DNA from: an uncultured Eubacteriales bacterium
GTDB taxonomy: Bacteria; Bacillota; Clostridia; Oscillospirales; Acutalibacteraceae
Reading direction: 5' to 3'
DNA length: 23,261 nucleotides
Assembly: GCA_934489735.1 (NCBI GenBank)
Contig: CAKSSR010000027.1
Location: 1-23,261 of the forward strand
Shown here: positions 1 to 8,561 of the stretch, one piece after another
How positions within the stretch are numbered: the stretch's first letter is position 1
Layout of the letters: every line of letters starts with the position of its first letter
The notes under the pieces: generated by a model
Told to the model about the DNA's origin: nothing
Seen by the model: only the letters and a program-made list of their open reading frames with translations
Databases searched by the model: none
Position numbers and translations under genes: made by a program

Positions 1-95
1 ATGTTCTTTTGACGATAATTTTCTATGTGACATCATTTACAACAAATTCAGCTAACTTTTTCATGCGGTTGCCCTGATAAAAATATTTAAAATAC

Positions 96-124
96 TTGGC
101 TAAATTTAATCAATATGATATAAT
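96..124 (+). promoter_or_regulatory. Probable sigma-A promoter of cassette 1 (A1)
   Basis: TTGGCT at 96-101 and TATAAT at 119-124 are separated by 17 bp. TG two bases before the -10 box makes it an extended -10. The expected transcript start leaves a leader of about 45 nt before the A1 ribosome site. The two other A genes have promoters of the same design, which supports the call. Bases 1-95 show nothing else firm. Confidence 0.6.
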
Positions 125-178
125 ATAGTTATTTATTTTGCTGATGAATGATAAAAAATATGAAGAGGTGATTTGTTT

Positions 179-1459
179 ATGAATATAGAAGCTGAATATA
201 TTACAGCTTTATCATTGCTTTTGATGAAGCTAAGAGAAAAAAATCCGGATGATGACTTTTCTTTTGCATGTAAATTCGATGGCGATGAAGTTGTGAAGAT
301 CTCCAATATAGGTTCAAATGCAGCAAAATTTGAATTTGATGGGTTTGAATATATTAACTTGGAAGATATTAATTTAATAGAGAATGGGTGTGCATATGAT
401 TATATAAGAACATTACCAGATCTAATGGAACCAGTAATAGGAAAATTTAATAAAGTAGAATATCAAGACATAAAAAGAGTGGAAAACGATTTAAATGTAA
501 TTAATATTGATGACAATTTTAAGGGTAAAAAAGAAGAAAAATTTTCAAATTTGTGTAGTTTGTTTGATAGTATAAAAGTAGAGCTAGTCTTTTCAGCAAG
601 AAGAAATGATTTGACAATGGATGGAACTTGTCAAGGAAAGTTTTCTGAAGCATCTTTATCATTAAGATGTGTAAAAGAGTATAGCGTAACGACTACTATT
701 GAACAAAATAAATTTGAATTTGAAGGGAGACCTTCAGATGAGTCTGAATTTGCAGGCAAGCCATATGAAGAAAAAACCAATGAAAGTGCAGGGACTAATG
801 GTTCAGGAGGAAAAGCAAAAGGTGGAGAAGCAGAAGGTGAAGAAGCAGAAGCTAAACCGGTTGACATTAATACAGAAATAGAAAGAATATTTGAAGAAAT
901 AAGGGGAAAAGGTAAGATAAAGGTTCGAACTGACAAAAATAATAAGATTATAGCAGGATTTAATGATGCATTCAGTGAAGCATGGGAAAGTAGAGTAGAA
1001 AAATTTAATATAGCTGAAGGAATTGATCTTGAAAAAATAAAAATGGAAGTTAGAACTAGATTTAGAAAGAAAGCAGAAATAGCAAAAGGTTCATTATTTG
1101 GAAAGGCACTTAAGTTATCAGATGCAGAAGAAAATGTAAGCAAGATAAAAAGAGATCTAGATAGCATTGGAACTAAAGAAAATAAGTTAGACAGAGGTTT
1201 AAGGAAAGTAATTATTAATACTTATTTAAAGGATGAAAATATTATTGATATTTATGATGATGAAGGGAATATAAAAGGACTTGGTGAAATAAAGGAAATT
1301 GTAAAAGACAAGATGGATGAATTTTTGAAAAAATATGTTGGCGAAGACTATTCCGATCAGATAGAATTGGTAGCTAAAGACAGTAGTCAATATAAAAAAA
1401 TAAAAAGGATATTGGAATTAACAGGCTTGGAAATGACGGATAGCAAGGAGGTGATTTAA
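179..1459 (+). CDS. Cassette protein A1, unknown function
   Basis: I do not recognise a family for this 426-aa protein. I chose ATG 179, not the TTG at 173, because GAGGTG at 165-170 is well spaced from it and the two paralogues start at the matching ATG behind nearly the same AGGTGATTT sequence. Residues 1 to about 195 form an N-terminal domain homologous to, but quite diverged from, A2 and A3. Residues about 200-225 are a Gly/Glu/Ala/Lys linker. Residues 230-426 are helical and charged, with the shared GFND motif at about 260-263 and an RFRKK stretch near 294-298. No signal peptide or membrane segment is visible. The stop codon directly abuts the ATG at 1460 of decayed B1, so the two were probably coupled. 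A1 is the only unbroken reading frame in this cassette and may be a leftover. Confidence 0.8.
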   Translation: MNIEAEYITALSLLLMKLREKNPDDDFSFACKFDGDEVVKISNIGSNAAKFEFDGFEYINLEDINLIENGCAYDYIRTLPDLMEPVIGKFNKVEYQDIKRVENDLNVINIDDNFKGKKEEKFSNLCSLFDSIKVELVFSARRNDLTMDGTCQGKFSEASLSLRCVKEYSVTTTIEQNKFEFEGRPSDESEFAGKPYEEKTNESAGTNGSGGKAKGGEAEGEEAEAKPVDINTEIERIFEEIRGKGKIKVRTDKNNKIIAGFNDAFSEAWESRVEKFNIAEGIDLEKIKMEVRTRFRKKAEIAKGSLFGKALKLSDAEENVSKIKRDLDSIGTKENKLDRGLRKVIINTYLKDENIIDIYDDEGNIKGLGEIKEIVKDKMDEFLKKYVGEDYSDQIELVAKDSSQYKKIKRILELTGLEMTDSKEVI

Positions 1460-2123
1460 ATGTACGATGAAGGGATAAAGCACACAAAAAATAGAAGTAA
1501 CAGGAGCAAAAGAAGTAGAATTAAAGGAAGCAGGATTAGAAGAATTGGCTAAATTGGTATCAAAACTTATTAAGGAATGCAGAAATGTTCAAGAGAACTA
1601 TTTTGAAAAAGCTGGAAAAAGTTTTGCATATAGAAGTGATTGTGTAGAACCACGTTTTAAACATGAAGTTAGTATAGATGATTTTGAGCAATATAAATAT
1701 TTTTACAGTAATATTTATATTAAAAAAGAATTATATGATAGACATCTTGTTTATGGTGGGTATAGCAAATTACAAGATAACCGTGATATTAATATTAGAA
1801 TATATATAAACAAAGAAAGAAAAGTTTTTTATTTATTTGATATGAATAGTAAGTTTGGTATGATGAATAGTAAGGGAAAGGAAAAAGATAAAGAATTTTA
1901 TAGATTTGAAATTGATGATAGTGTTAGGAAAGGATTTTACTATTACATGAAGGATATAATATTAGAAACGAAATCAGATTTGCCATCAGATGTGGCAATT
2001 GCTGTTGCTGAAGAAGGAGGCAATGTTGCTACTATACATAAATATACTTGTGGAAATAAAGCTGTATATTCTTGCGATGGAACATTATTAAAAGGTAATA
2101 TAGATGAAAAAAATATAATGTAA
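1460..2123 (+). pseudogene. Decayed cassette gene B1, segment 1 (N-terminal part)
   Basis: An ATG at 1460 sits behind AAGGAGG, at the same relative place as the starts of B2 and B3. It reads ten codons and then needs a frame change at the A6 run around 1487. From there the frame continues to 2123 and includes the stretch EVTGAKEVELKEAGLEELAK before the first in-frame start-like codon. The beginning resembles the B2 N-terminus (IENLSEFLGK against LEELAKLVSK). A later part (HKYTCGNKAVYSCDG) matches the GGKAIYIS hairpin of B3. The frame is lost again at an A7 run at 2107-2113. It may be read as a separate hypothetical protein starting near 1545, but that start has no ribosome site. I regard it as part of a broken gene, or less likely as sequencing error in homopolymers. 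Confidence 0.6.
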
Positions 2124-2650
2124 CAGATATTGAAATAAAAGAATATAAAGAACTTGATGCTTTTGAGAAAGATTCATACTTAAGGGAATGTATAGCAACT
2201 TACTTGGATTTGAATTTAATTGATTCTCGTAACAATATTTTATTCTTGAAAGAGAAGGGATTAAATTTAGAAAATAACTTAGAAAATATAAATGTATATT
2301 TAAACAAAAGAGTGTACGTAAGTAAACAGTTTAACAAGATAATTGCAGATGAAAATGGTAAGAATATAGTGAGGTATCTCCCTAGATATTATAAAAAAGT
2401 AAATTTAAGTGAAAAGGGATATAATGGCTTTCCTGAAGAGGACTGTGATTTGGATATAAAAGTTAAACGTGAAATTGCGAGACTACTAGGGATTAAACTT
2501 AATGTACCATTTGAAAGAATAGGTGATTATAAATTTTATAATTATGGAGCTGGACCTAAAACGAATAAGGCTTGTATACTTGAAGAAGAAAAGGTGATTG
2601 TTTTCTATGGAGATGATTATTCAGTAGCAGCGGAGGAAAATGGTTTATAA
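2114..2650 (+). pseudogene. Decayed cassette gene B1, segment 2
   Basis: After the A7 run the coding frame shifts by one base and runs, without a start codon of its own, to an in-frame TAA at 2648-2650. The first possible start, TTG 2204, has no ribosome site. The reading contains one copy of the B-type module: a YYKKV helix, then a region ending in LLGIKLNV, then a YKFYNYG hairpin, as in B2 (FYEKV, LDVQV, YKIYYEED). The function is unknown. Confidence 0.55.
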
Positions 2651-3571
2651 GATTATGGTGAAGAAGAAATAGATAAAAGATTTGAAGCAATAAATACATA
2701 TCCTATAGTAGATAAGACTAAATTACCTTCAATAATAAAGAAAAGTTTAAAAAGTCAATTGGGAATAGATATAATTCGAGCAGGAATTACCAGTGATAAA
2801 AAAGAATTAAATGTTTATTTAATTTATGATAATATGAAATATGAAGATATTGAGCAAAATATTAATAGGTTTGAGATTATAAAGAGAGGAATTGACAAAT
2901 ATATCTTAGCTAAACCTATTAATAATAAAAGGACATATGGTATAGACGAGAGTGATTTAGAAAATATTGCGAGGGAATTGAAAGAAATAAAACAAATAAG
3001 TGATGGTATTAAAGAAGTAAAATTTGCAGGTATTGAGGTTAGAAAAGAAACAGCAAAATATATAGAAAGTTCATCACAGAGACGTGGAGACTTCTTTAGT
3101 AGAAAAATTAACGTAGATAAGGACGATTACAAAAATAAGATATTGATGACAAAAATAGAGGAAGAGTTTAGCGAAATATCAAATGGAACATCTAGTTTAA
3201 AGGAAGGGTTGAACCAAGCATTTAAATTTGAAAAAAGTAGTTCTGCGAAAGATAGGCATGAAAAAGCAAAATCAAATGGATTTAGACAAAAGGTGAAAGA
3301 AAAGCTTGGATTTGGAAGAAATAATGAAATAGTATCAAATGGATTTTTGGAAGGAAGGGAAGGAAATTTGAAATTTAGAGATGGCTTCCATGCTGGAACT
3401 TATGCGAAAACAGCAGTAAATCAGGCATTTAAAATTGGTGACAATATGTCAAAAGAAATTAAGTTAACTGAATATTGTAGAAATGGATGGACTGTATATT
3501 TTGATGGAAAATCAATTGTTGAAGATAAAATGGTTTATCACGCATTCAGTGACTATGTTGAGAGGGGATAG
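2651..3571 (+). pseudogene. Decayed cassette gene B1, segment 3
   Basis: This continues segment 2 in the same frame directly after the TAA at 2648-2650, so only the nonsense codon separates them. The first usable start (TTG 2759) lies 108 bases further on and has no ribosome site. The segment contains two NQAFK elements about 75 residues apart. Near the end, YVERG followed (in the next frame) by DSINLDE resembles the YNMVEKGDTLD stretch near the C-terminus of C2, so the broken gene may be a B/C mosaic. The frame is lost at a G4 run at 3563-3566. No catalytic motif is visible. Confidence 0.55.
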
Positions 3572-4235
3572 TATAAATTTAGATGAATGTATAACATATA
3601 GAGATTTTTACGAAAAAGTGAAAGGCAATCTACTTGGAGACAAAGACGATGTTATAAGAAATAGACTAAAAATAGCAAATGAACTAGGATTTGAAGTGTT
3701 CGATTCAATTGACGGGAATGTTTATATAGAGAACGGTTTGGATTATTTCGATGAAGAACTAAAACTATCTTGGAGTAACAAAACAGGGAGTTTATATTTG
3801 TTTAAAAATACAAATAAACTTTATGCATATGCAGATATGCTTAGCGGTGATGAATGTGGAAATTTTAAAGTAATTAACGATATAAGTAAAGAAGGATTAC
3901 TCGAACTTATAAATTTAGTACCTGCTATAGGGAATATAGACGAGGAATTAAATAAATTTAATATGAGTCTTGAAAAATGTAAGACATATAGAGAATTTTA
4001 TGAAAAAGTAGGAGGAGATCTACGTTATGATAAAGATATAGTGATAAGAAATAGGCTATTAAAGGCAAGAAATAATTTGAGATTAAAAGTTGTAGGTCCA
4101 ATTAGAGGAAATGTTTATATACAAGAGGATGTGGGTTATTTAGATAAAGGATTAAAAAGGACTAGATTTGGTGAAAGGAAAGATTTGTTTTTATTTAAGG
4201 ATAAAAACAAAGTTAAGGAAGCAGTGAAGTTATGA
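3555..4235 (+). pseudogene. Decayed cassette gene B1, segment 4 (tandem module repeats)
   Basis: The coding frame resumes here, overlapping the end of segment 3. ATG 3555 is available but lacks a ribosome site. The segment consists of two tandem copies of a module of about 75-80 aa. Each begins TYR(D/E)FYEKV, continues with a D-x-VIRNRL helix and a GNVYI strand, and ends in a (L/F)LF-K strand. The copies lie at about 3597-3813 and 3984-4208 and match each other closely. The same module occurs in B2 near residue 302 and in B3 near residue 492. The last codons and the TGA lie inside a hairpin terminator shared with yqfD. A separate expressed small repeat protein is possible but less likely than a broken gene end. 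Confidence 0.6.
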
Positions 4236-4262
4236 CTAACTAGTTTGACTTCATTGCTTTTT
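4219..4262. terminator. Bidirectional terminator between B1 and yqfD
   Basis: The arms AAGCAGTGAAGT (4219-4230) and ACTTCATTGCTT (4248-4259) pair with one G-T wobble around a 17-nt loop. A T run follows on the plus strand and the left arm is preceded by A-rich sequence, so the hairpin can end transcripts from both convergent genes. The stop codon of the upstream reading frame lies in the loop. Confidence 0.75.
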
Positions 4263-4281
4263 TGAATATTAATGACAGGTA

Positions 4282-5541
4282 TTATTCGAGTTTAAGTTTT
4301 TCTTTCAATGCGATATTCTTTTTACAAGTGTAGTCTATATTTGCAATATATTCATTGTTTTTGGTTGTCATATTTATGTCTTTACTTATCATTTCTATAT
4401 CTTTTTTAAAGAAATTGTTCTCGAACTCACTTATTTTATTATTTATTTCACTTTTTGCTTCTTCTTCGTTTAGATGTATTACTTTTTCTATTTGTTCTTC
4501 GAACTCTTCGCTTACAAATCTTATAGGGAGTCTATATCCCAACGTATTGATATGATGTTTTTCTATTTTTGTACCGTTATTGTCTCCGAATATTGGAATA
4601 TCAAGGGTGTTACATTCTTCTTTAAACAGATCCACTGTTTTATATTTCAAGTATTGATTCTTTTTAGGGATTGGTTGGATAGTTGTAGGGATTGCCATGT
4701 CAAATATTTCAATTCTAGATCGTTTAGATTTTTTTCCTGTCTTTATGTAGACTTTTTTATCCAAGCTTATTTTATGCATTATATTCTTATGAACGATTGC
4801 ATATATATTCCCATCTGAATGGCAGAATCTATTTTCTCCGAAGACGTCTGGTACAATTCCGTTGACCAGCATTTGTCCTTTTACCACTGCATCGCCCAAT
4901 TGGATTTCAGTTTTTCCATTTAGGACTTCGATACCTATTATTTGTCCATCATCTGACGCTACAATATTACAAGGTTCTTCTTCTTTTATGTCAGGTGGTG
5001 CCACACGTTCGTTAATAGAGATTCTTGCCACACTACCGTTAATATTAATAGATATCCAAGAGATGTCTTTAATTTTTGACATTATATTATGCTCAGCCAA
5101 TGAGACGTCTATATTTTTTATACGTGCTCCTTGATATATTTCACATTCTGACACATATTTATTAATAGTACTTTCATTTATCTTATTGTTCCCGTTTATT
5201 TCTACAATCCATATGTATGATGACATTATATTGATTATTATGACAGAAATAAGTAATCCTATGATTAAACCTGCCCGATTTCTATATTTACTAATTAAAA
5301 ATGGTAATCCATTTCTATATATTACTCGAGTTTTGGTATTAGTTCTTTTAGCTATTTTTTTAATATCCTTATATTCGCTCAATATTACGGCTGCTTTGAT
5401 TTCATTATTACTTTTTTGCACATTCCAAAATCTTATGTCGTTCTTAGCGATCAAATTAAAAAATCTTTCAGGGAAAGGGCTTTTTATAATAAATGTCACA
5501 TATCCTAATATAAATCTAATTAATTTTATCAAGTCAATCAC
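4282..5541 (-). CDS. yqfD: Sporulation protein YqfD
   Basis: This is a YqfD-family membrane protein of about 416-419 aa, close to the family's usual length. The family is conserved in endospore formers and is expressed in the mother cell under sigma-E in Bacillus. Its biochemical role is not established. An N-terminal region of about 90 residues contains the family-like GLPFLISKYRNRAG. One membrane segment follows (about 90-113, GLIIGLLISVIIINIMSSYI), then the typical (W)IVEINGN-KI start of the extracytoplasmic domain and the VVKGQMLVNGI stretch. GTG 5541 overlaps the ribosome site AAAGGTG, so TTG 5532 is the better start: spacing is about 8 nt and the N-terminus then aligns with Bacillus YqfD. 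It lies 4-13 nt after yqfC and forms an operon with it. Confidence 0.9.
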   Translation of the reverse strand: MIDLIKLIRFILGYVTFIIKSPFPERFFNLIAKNDIRFWNVQKSNNEIKAAVILSEYKDIKKIAKRTNTKTRVIYRNGLPFLISKYRNRAGLIIGLLISVIIINIMSSYIWIVEINGNNKINESTINKYVSECEIYQGARIKNIDVSLAEHNIMSKIKDISWISININGSVARISINERVAPPDIKEEEPCNIVASDDGQIIGIEVLNGKTEIQLGDAVVKGQMLVNGIVPDVFGENRFCHSDGNIYAIVHKNIMHKISLDKKVYIKTGKKSKRSRIEIFDMAIPTTIQPIPKKNQYLKYKTVDLFKEECNTLDIPIFGDNNGTKIEKHHINTLGYRLPIRFVSEEFEEQIEKVIHLNEEEAKSEINNKISEFENNFFKKDIEMISKDINMTTKNNEYIANIDYTCKKNIALKEKLKLE

Positions 5542-5545
5542 ACCT

Positions 5546-5830
5546 TTATTTTATAAATTCTATTGAAGTAACGTAACCTTTTATGATCAGGGATTCAGAT
5601 GTCATGCATTTTATAGTCAGATTCCTGCCCAAGAATGACAGTATTATGTCCGAAGTATTAATTTTTATTACATTTTCATCATATTCTAAGATTCCCTTAC
5701 ATCCGTCGATAATTATTTCTCTATTTCCGTTCATTTCTAGATGAAAACATCCACTTATGGCACATGACGGTATACAATTTGTATTAGTTATTTTCTTTTT
5801 CATATGTTTCTTTAAGAAAAACATTATCAA
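5546..5830 (-). CDS. yqfC: Sporulation protein YqfC (YabP family)
   Basis: This is a small protein of about 94 aa in the YabP/YqfC family, first gene of a two-gene unit with yqfD as in other endospore formers. Family features include the beta-rich core with N-REIIIDGCKGILEY, then IKINTSDI and LTIKCMTSESLIIKGYV near the C-terminus. The start is uncertain: TTG 5830 is 6 nt after AAAGGA, ATG 5824 lies two codons later, and an ATG near 5803 would remove a weakly conserved basic leader. Length from TTG or ATG 5824 fits the family. There is no membrane segment. The exact role in sporulation is not known from sequence. Confidence 0.85.
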   Translation of the reverse strand: MIMFFLKKHMKKKITNTNCIPSCAISGCFHLEMNGNREIIIDGCKGILEYDENVIKINTSDIILSFLGRNLTIKCMTSESLIIKGYVTSIEFIK

Positions 5831-5918
5831 AATCTATCCTTTCCACTTTTTAATTATATAATATGCTATAATTTTTATAAAAATAACGATTTGGATTAAA
5901 AATTTTTTAATATGGGTC

Positions 5919-5947
5919 TTGCGAGGAAGAGGTTTTTGATTTATAAT
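5919..5947 (+). promoter_or_regulatory. Sigma-A-type promoter of greA-lysS
   Basis: TTGCGA (5919-5924) and TATAAT (5942-5947) are 17 bp apart, a near-consensus housekeeping promoter. The expected start near 5954 leaves a leader of roughly 58 nt. An extended -10 (TGCTATAAT, 5864-5872) further upstream lacks a convincing -35 box and could be a weaker second promoter. Confidence 0.65.
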
Positions 5948-6011
5948 ATAAAACATATTGTATCTAATATGAATTATTAGAGATATGTATAAGAAAGGTG
6001 GAAATCCATAA

Positions 6012-6485
6012 ATGGAAAAGCAAGTCTTACTTACAAAGGAAGGCCTAAAGAACTTAGAAAATGAATTAGAAGAATTAAAAACTAAAAGAAGAAAAGAAAT
6101 ATCAGAGAAGATAAAGGTAGCTTTATCATTTGGTGACTTATCAGAGAACAGCGAATATGATGAAGCTAAGAATGAGCAAGCTATTGTTGAAGCAAGGATA
6201 ATAAGTATAGAGGCAATGCTCAAAAACGTGAAAGTGATTGATGAAGGCAAGATAAATACCAAGATTGTAAATGTAGGTTCTAAAGTAAAGGTGAACGACC
6301 TTACTTATAATGAGATATTGGAATATAAAATTGTAGGATCGAATGAAGCAGATCCATTAGAAGGCAAGATTTCTGACGAATCTCCAGTAGGGGCTGGCTT
6401 ACTCAAGCATGAAGTAGGGGATATAGTTGAAATAGAAGTACCTGCAGGAACAGCCAAGTATGAAATTTTAGAGATCAGCAGGTGA
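6012..6485 (+). CDS. greA: Transcription elongation factor GreA
   Basis: GreA binds the secondary channel of RNA polymerase and stimulates cleavage of backtracked RNA. The 157-aa length is typical. The N-terminal coiled coil (about 1-75) carries the signature GDLSENSEYDEAK at 41-53, whose acidic residues D42 and E45 sit at the tip that reaches the polymerase active site. The C-terminal FKBP-like domain contains SDESPVGAGLL and GDIVEIEVPAGTAKYEI. AAAGGTGG lies just upstream of ATG 6012. lysS follows after 25 nt in the same direction, a pairing common in Firmicutes, so both are probably cotranscribed from the promoter at 5919. Confidence 0.97.
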   Translation: MEKQVLLTKEGLKNLENELEELKTKRRKEISEKIKVALSFGDLSENSEYDEAKNEQAIVEARIISIEAMLKNVKVIDEGKINTKIVNVGSKVKVNDLTYNEILEYKIVGSNEADPLEGKISDESPVGAGLLKHEVGDIVEIEVPAGTAKYEILEISR

Positions 6486-6510
6486 AAATGTAAATAGGAG
6501 GGAACTTTTT

Positions 6511-8451
6511 ATGGCAAATAATAAACGAGATCAAGAAAAAGATCTAGATTTAAATGAATTGTTAAAGATAAGAAGAAATAAGTTAGCAGACTTACAAGAG
6601 ATGGACATGGATCCATTTGCAATAACTAAATGTAATATAGATACGAATTCCAAAACAATAAGAGATAACTTTGAAGCTTATGAGAATAAAGAGGTAACTA
6701 TTGCAGGAAGGATCATAAGTTGGAGAGACATGGGAAAAGCTTCGTTTATGGATATACATGACGAAGGCGGAAAAATACAAGTATATGTAAAGATAGATGA
6801 CGTAGGAGAAGAAGTATATAATCATTTATCGAAATGGGACATTGGGGACATTATAAGTGTCTTTGGATTTGTATTCAAGACGAAAAGAGGAGAAATCTCT
6901 ATTCATGCAAAGGAAATTAAACTTTTATCAAAGTCATTACTTCCATTGCCTGAGAAATTCCACGGACTTAAGGATACTGATCTAAGGTATCGTCAAAGAT
7001 ATGTAGATTTAATAGTAAATCCTGAAGTAAAAGACACTTTTATAAAAAGAAGTAAGATTATAAAGACAATAAGGAAGTATTTAGATGATTTAGGATTTAT
7101 AGAAGTTGAGACACCTGTATTAAATAATATAGCAGGAGGAGCAGCGGCTAGACCATTTATAACTCATCATAATACATTAGGCTTAGACATGTATTTAAGG
7201 ATAGCCCCAGAATTATATTTAAAGAGGCTAATAGTTGGAGGACTTGACAAAGTTTATGAAATAGGTAGACTATTTAGAAATGAAGGTATGTCAATCAAGC
7301 ATAATCCAGAGTTTACTACAATTGAATTGTATCAAGCATATAAAGATTATAATGACATGATGGATATAACAGAAGCTATCATAAGAGAATGCGCTAAAGA
7401 AGTATGCGATTCTTTATTGATAGACTATCAAGGAGAAAATATCGACCTAGAAAAACCATTTGAGAGAATAAGCATGATTGATGCAGTAAAGAAATATACT
7501 GATATTGATTTTTCATCATTTATAGGAGATACAGAAAAAGCTAAAGAAGTGGCTAAGAAATTAAAGCTAGAAGTATCAGAAACAGACACTTGGGGAGATA
7601 TTTTGAATAAGGCTTTTGAAGAAAAAGTTGAAGAAAATTTAGTACAACCGACATTTATTTATGACTATCCAGTAGAAATTTCACCATTGACTAAGAGAAA
7701 GAAAGAAATCCCACAACTAGTAGAAAGATTTGAATTGTTTATATGCAGAAGAGAATTAGCAAATGCATATTCAGAACTCAATGATCCAATCGATCAGAGG
7801 GAAAGATTTGACCATCAAATGCAATTGAGAGAGTCTGGCAATGATGAAGCTAATATGATTGATGAAGACTTTATAACTGCATTAGAATATGGAATGGCTC
7901 CAACAGGCGGAATGGGCATGGGAATAGATAGATTGGTTATGTTCCTTACAAACAGTGCATCAATTAGAGACGTTATATTATTCCCAACTATGAAACCTAT
8001 TGCAGGATCAGAGATCTCTAAAAAAATTGATGTGGCAGGAGTAGAAAATAATGAAGAGGAAGTTAACGAAGTAATAGATTTTTCTAAAGTAGAAGTTGAG
8101 CCATTGTTTAAAGACTACGTAGATTTTGAAACATTTAGTAAAAGTGACTTTAGGGCAGTAAAAGTTAAAGAATGTCAAGCAGTTCCAAAGAGTAAGAAAC
8201 TCTTACAATTTACTTTGGACGATGGAACAGGCACAGATAGAACTATTTTAAGCGGAATCCATCCTTATTATGAACCAGAGGAACTAATAGGTAAGACTTT
8301 AGTGGCAATTGTTAACTTGCCGCCAAGAGCTATGATGGGAATAGAATCCTGCGGGATGCTATTGAGTGCGATCCATAAAGAAGATGGAGAAGAAAAGTTA
8401 AATCTTTTGATGATAGATAGACATATTCCAGCAGGGGCAAAGCTTTATTAA
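6511..8451 (+). CDS. lysS: Lysyl-tRNA synthetase, class II, with C-terminal tRNA-binding domain
   Basis: Charges tRNA-Lys with lysine using ATP in the cytosol. ATG 6511 is preceded by AGGAGGG. The N-terminal OB fold for anticodon binding is visible (VTIAGRIISWRDMGKASF, about 65-85). Class II motif 1 is seen in KTIRKYLDDLGFIEVETP, motif 2 includes RLFRNEG at 253-259, and motif 3 includes GGMGMGIDRL near 466-475. A usual LysS ends near residue 500. This one has 646 residues and continues through an acidic linker into an EMAPII/Trbp111-type OB domain (about 535-646; SDFRAVKVKECQAVP, PPRAMMGIESCGM), the module better known from the C-terminus of MetRS. It probably strengthens tRNA binding. The gene ends shortly before a strong terminator. 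Confidence 0.97.
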   Translation: MANNKRDQEKDLDLNELLKIRRNKLADLQEMDMDPFAITKCNIDTNSKTIRDNFEAYENKEVTIAGRIISWRDMGKASFMDIHDEGGKIQVYVKIDDVGEEVYNHLSKWDIGDIISVFGFVFKTKRGEISIHAKEIKLLSKSLLPLPEKFHGLKDTDLRYRQRYVDLIVNPEVKDTFIKRSKIIKTIRKYLDDLGFIEVETPVLNNIAGGAAARPFITHHNTLGLDMYLRIAPELYLKRLIVGGLDKVYEIGRLFRNEGMSIKHNPEFTTIELYQAYKDYNDMMDITEAIIRECAKEVCDSLLIDYQGENIDLEKPFERISMIDAVKKYTDIDFSSFIGDTEKAKEVAKKLKLEVSETDTWGDILNKAFEEKVEENLVQPTFIYDYPVEISPLTKRKKEIPQLVERFELFICRRELANAYSELNDPIDQRERFDHQMQLRESGNDEANMIDEDFITALEYGMAPTGGMGMGIDRLVMFLTNSASIRDVILFPTMKPIAGSEISKKIDVAGVENNEEEVNEVIDFSKVEVEPLFKDYVDFETFSKSDFRAVKVKECQAVPKSKKLLQFTLDDGTGTDRTILSGIHPYYEPEELIGKTLVAIVNLPPRAMMGIESCGMLLSAIHKEDGEEKLNLLMIDRHIPAGAKLY

Positions 8452-8478
8452 TAATTTATTAATGACTAGATAGAATTA

Positions 8479-8516
8479 GTGGGCAGTTCAGATTAGAATT
8501 GCCCGCTTTATAAAAT
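8479..8516 (+). terminator. Rho-independent terminator after lysS
   Basis: The arms GTGGGCAGTTC (8479-8489) and GAATTGCCCGC (8496-8506) pair along 11 bp with two G-T wobbles around a 6-nt loop, followed by TTTATAAAAT. This closes the greA-lysS unit. Confidence 0.85.
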
Positions 8517-8561
8517 GTGGGGAGAAGAATAAATTGATGACGCTGAAGAGAGGTAATAGAT

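Noticed and set aside
2..52. A short open frame ending at TAA 52 that could be the tail of an upstream gene
   Set aside because: Only 16 codons with no recognisable content; chance cannot be excluded.
631..1167. Minus-strand frame of 178 codons inside A1, and similar Ser/Leu/Phe-rich minus-strand frames within A2, B2, C2, A3 and B3
   Set aside because: Their Ser/Phe/Leu/Ile bias is what the reverse complement of Lys/Glu/Asn-rich genes gives; no starts or ribosome sites support them.
3597..4208. CRISPR-like or other regularly spaced DNA repeats
   Set aside because: The repetition is at protein level with diverged DNA and lies inside coding sequence; no short identical repeats with unique spacers were seen anywhere in the window.
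4355..5566. Plus-strand reading frames across yqfD
   Set aside because: They are antisense to a confidently identified gene, lack ribosome sites and have compositions typical of reversed coding sequence.
5852..5880. Sigma-E-like promoter for yqfC on the minus strand (CATATTAT as -10)
   Set aside because: The position is plausible and the operon is sigma-E-controlled in Bacillus, but no convincing -35 element is visible in this AT-rich stretch.
5834..6262. Minus-strand frame overlapping greA
   Set aside because: It covers the greA promoter and coding region in reverse and has no family signature.
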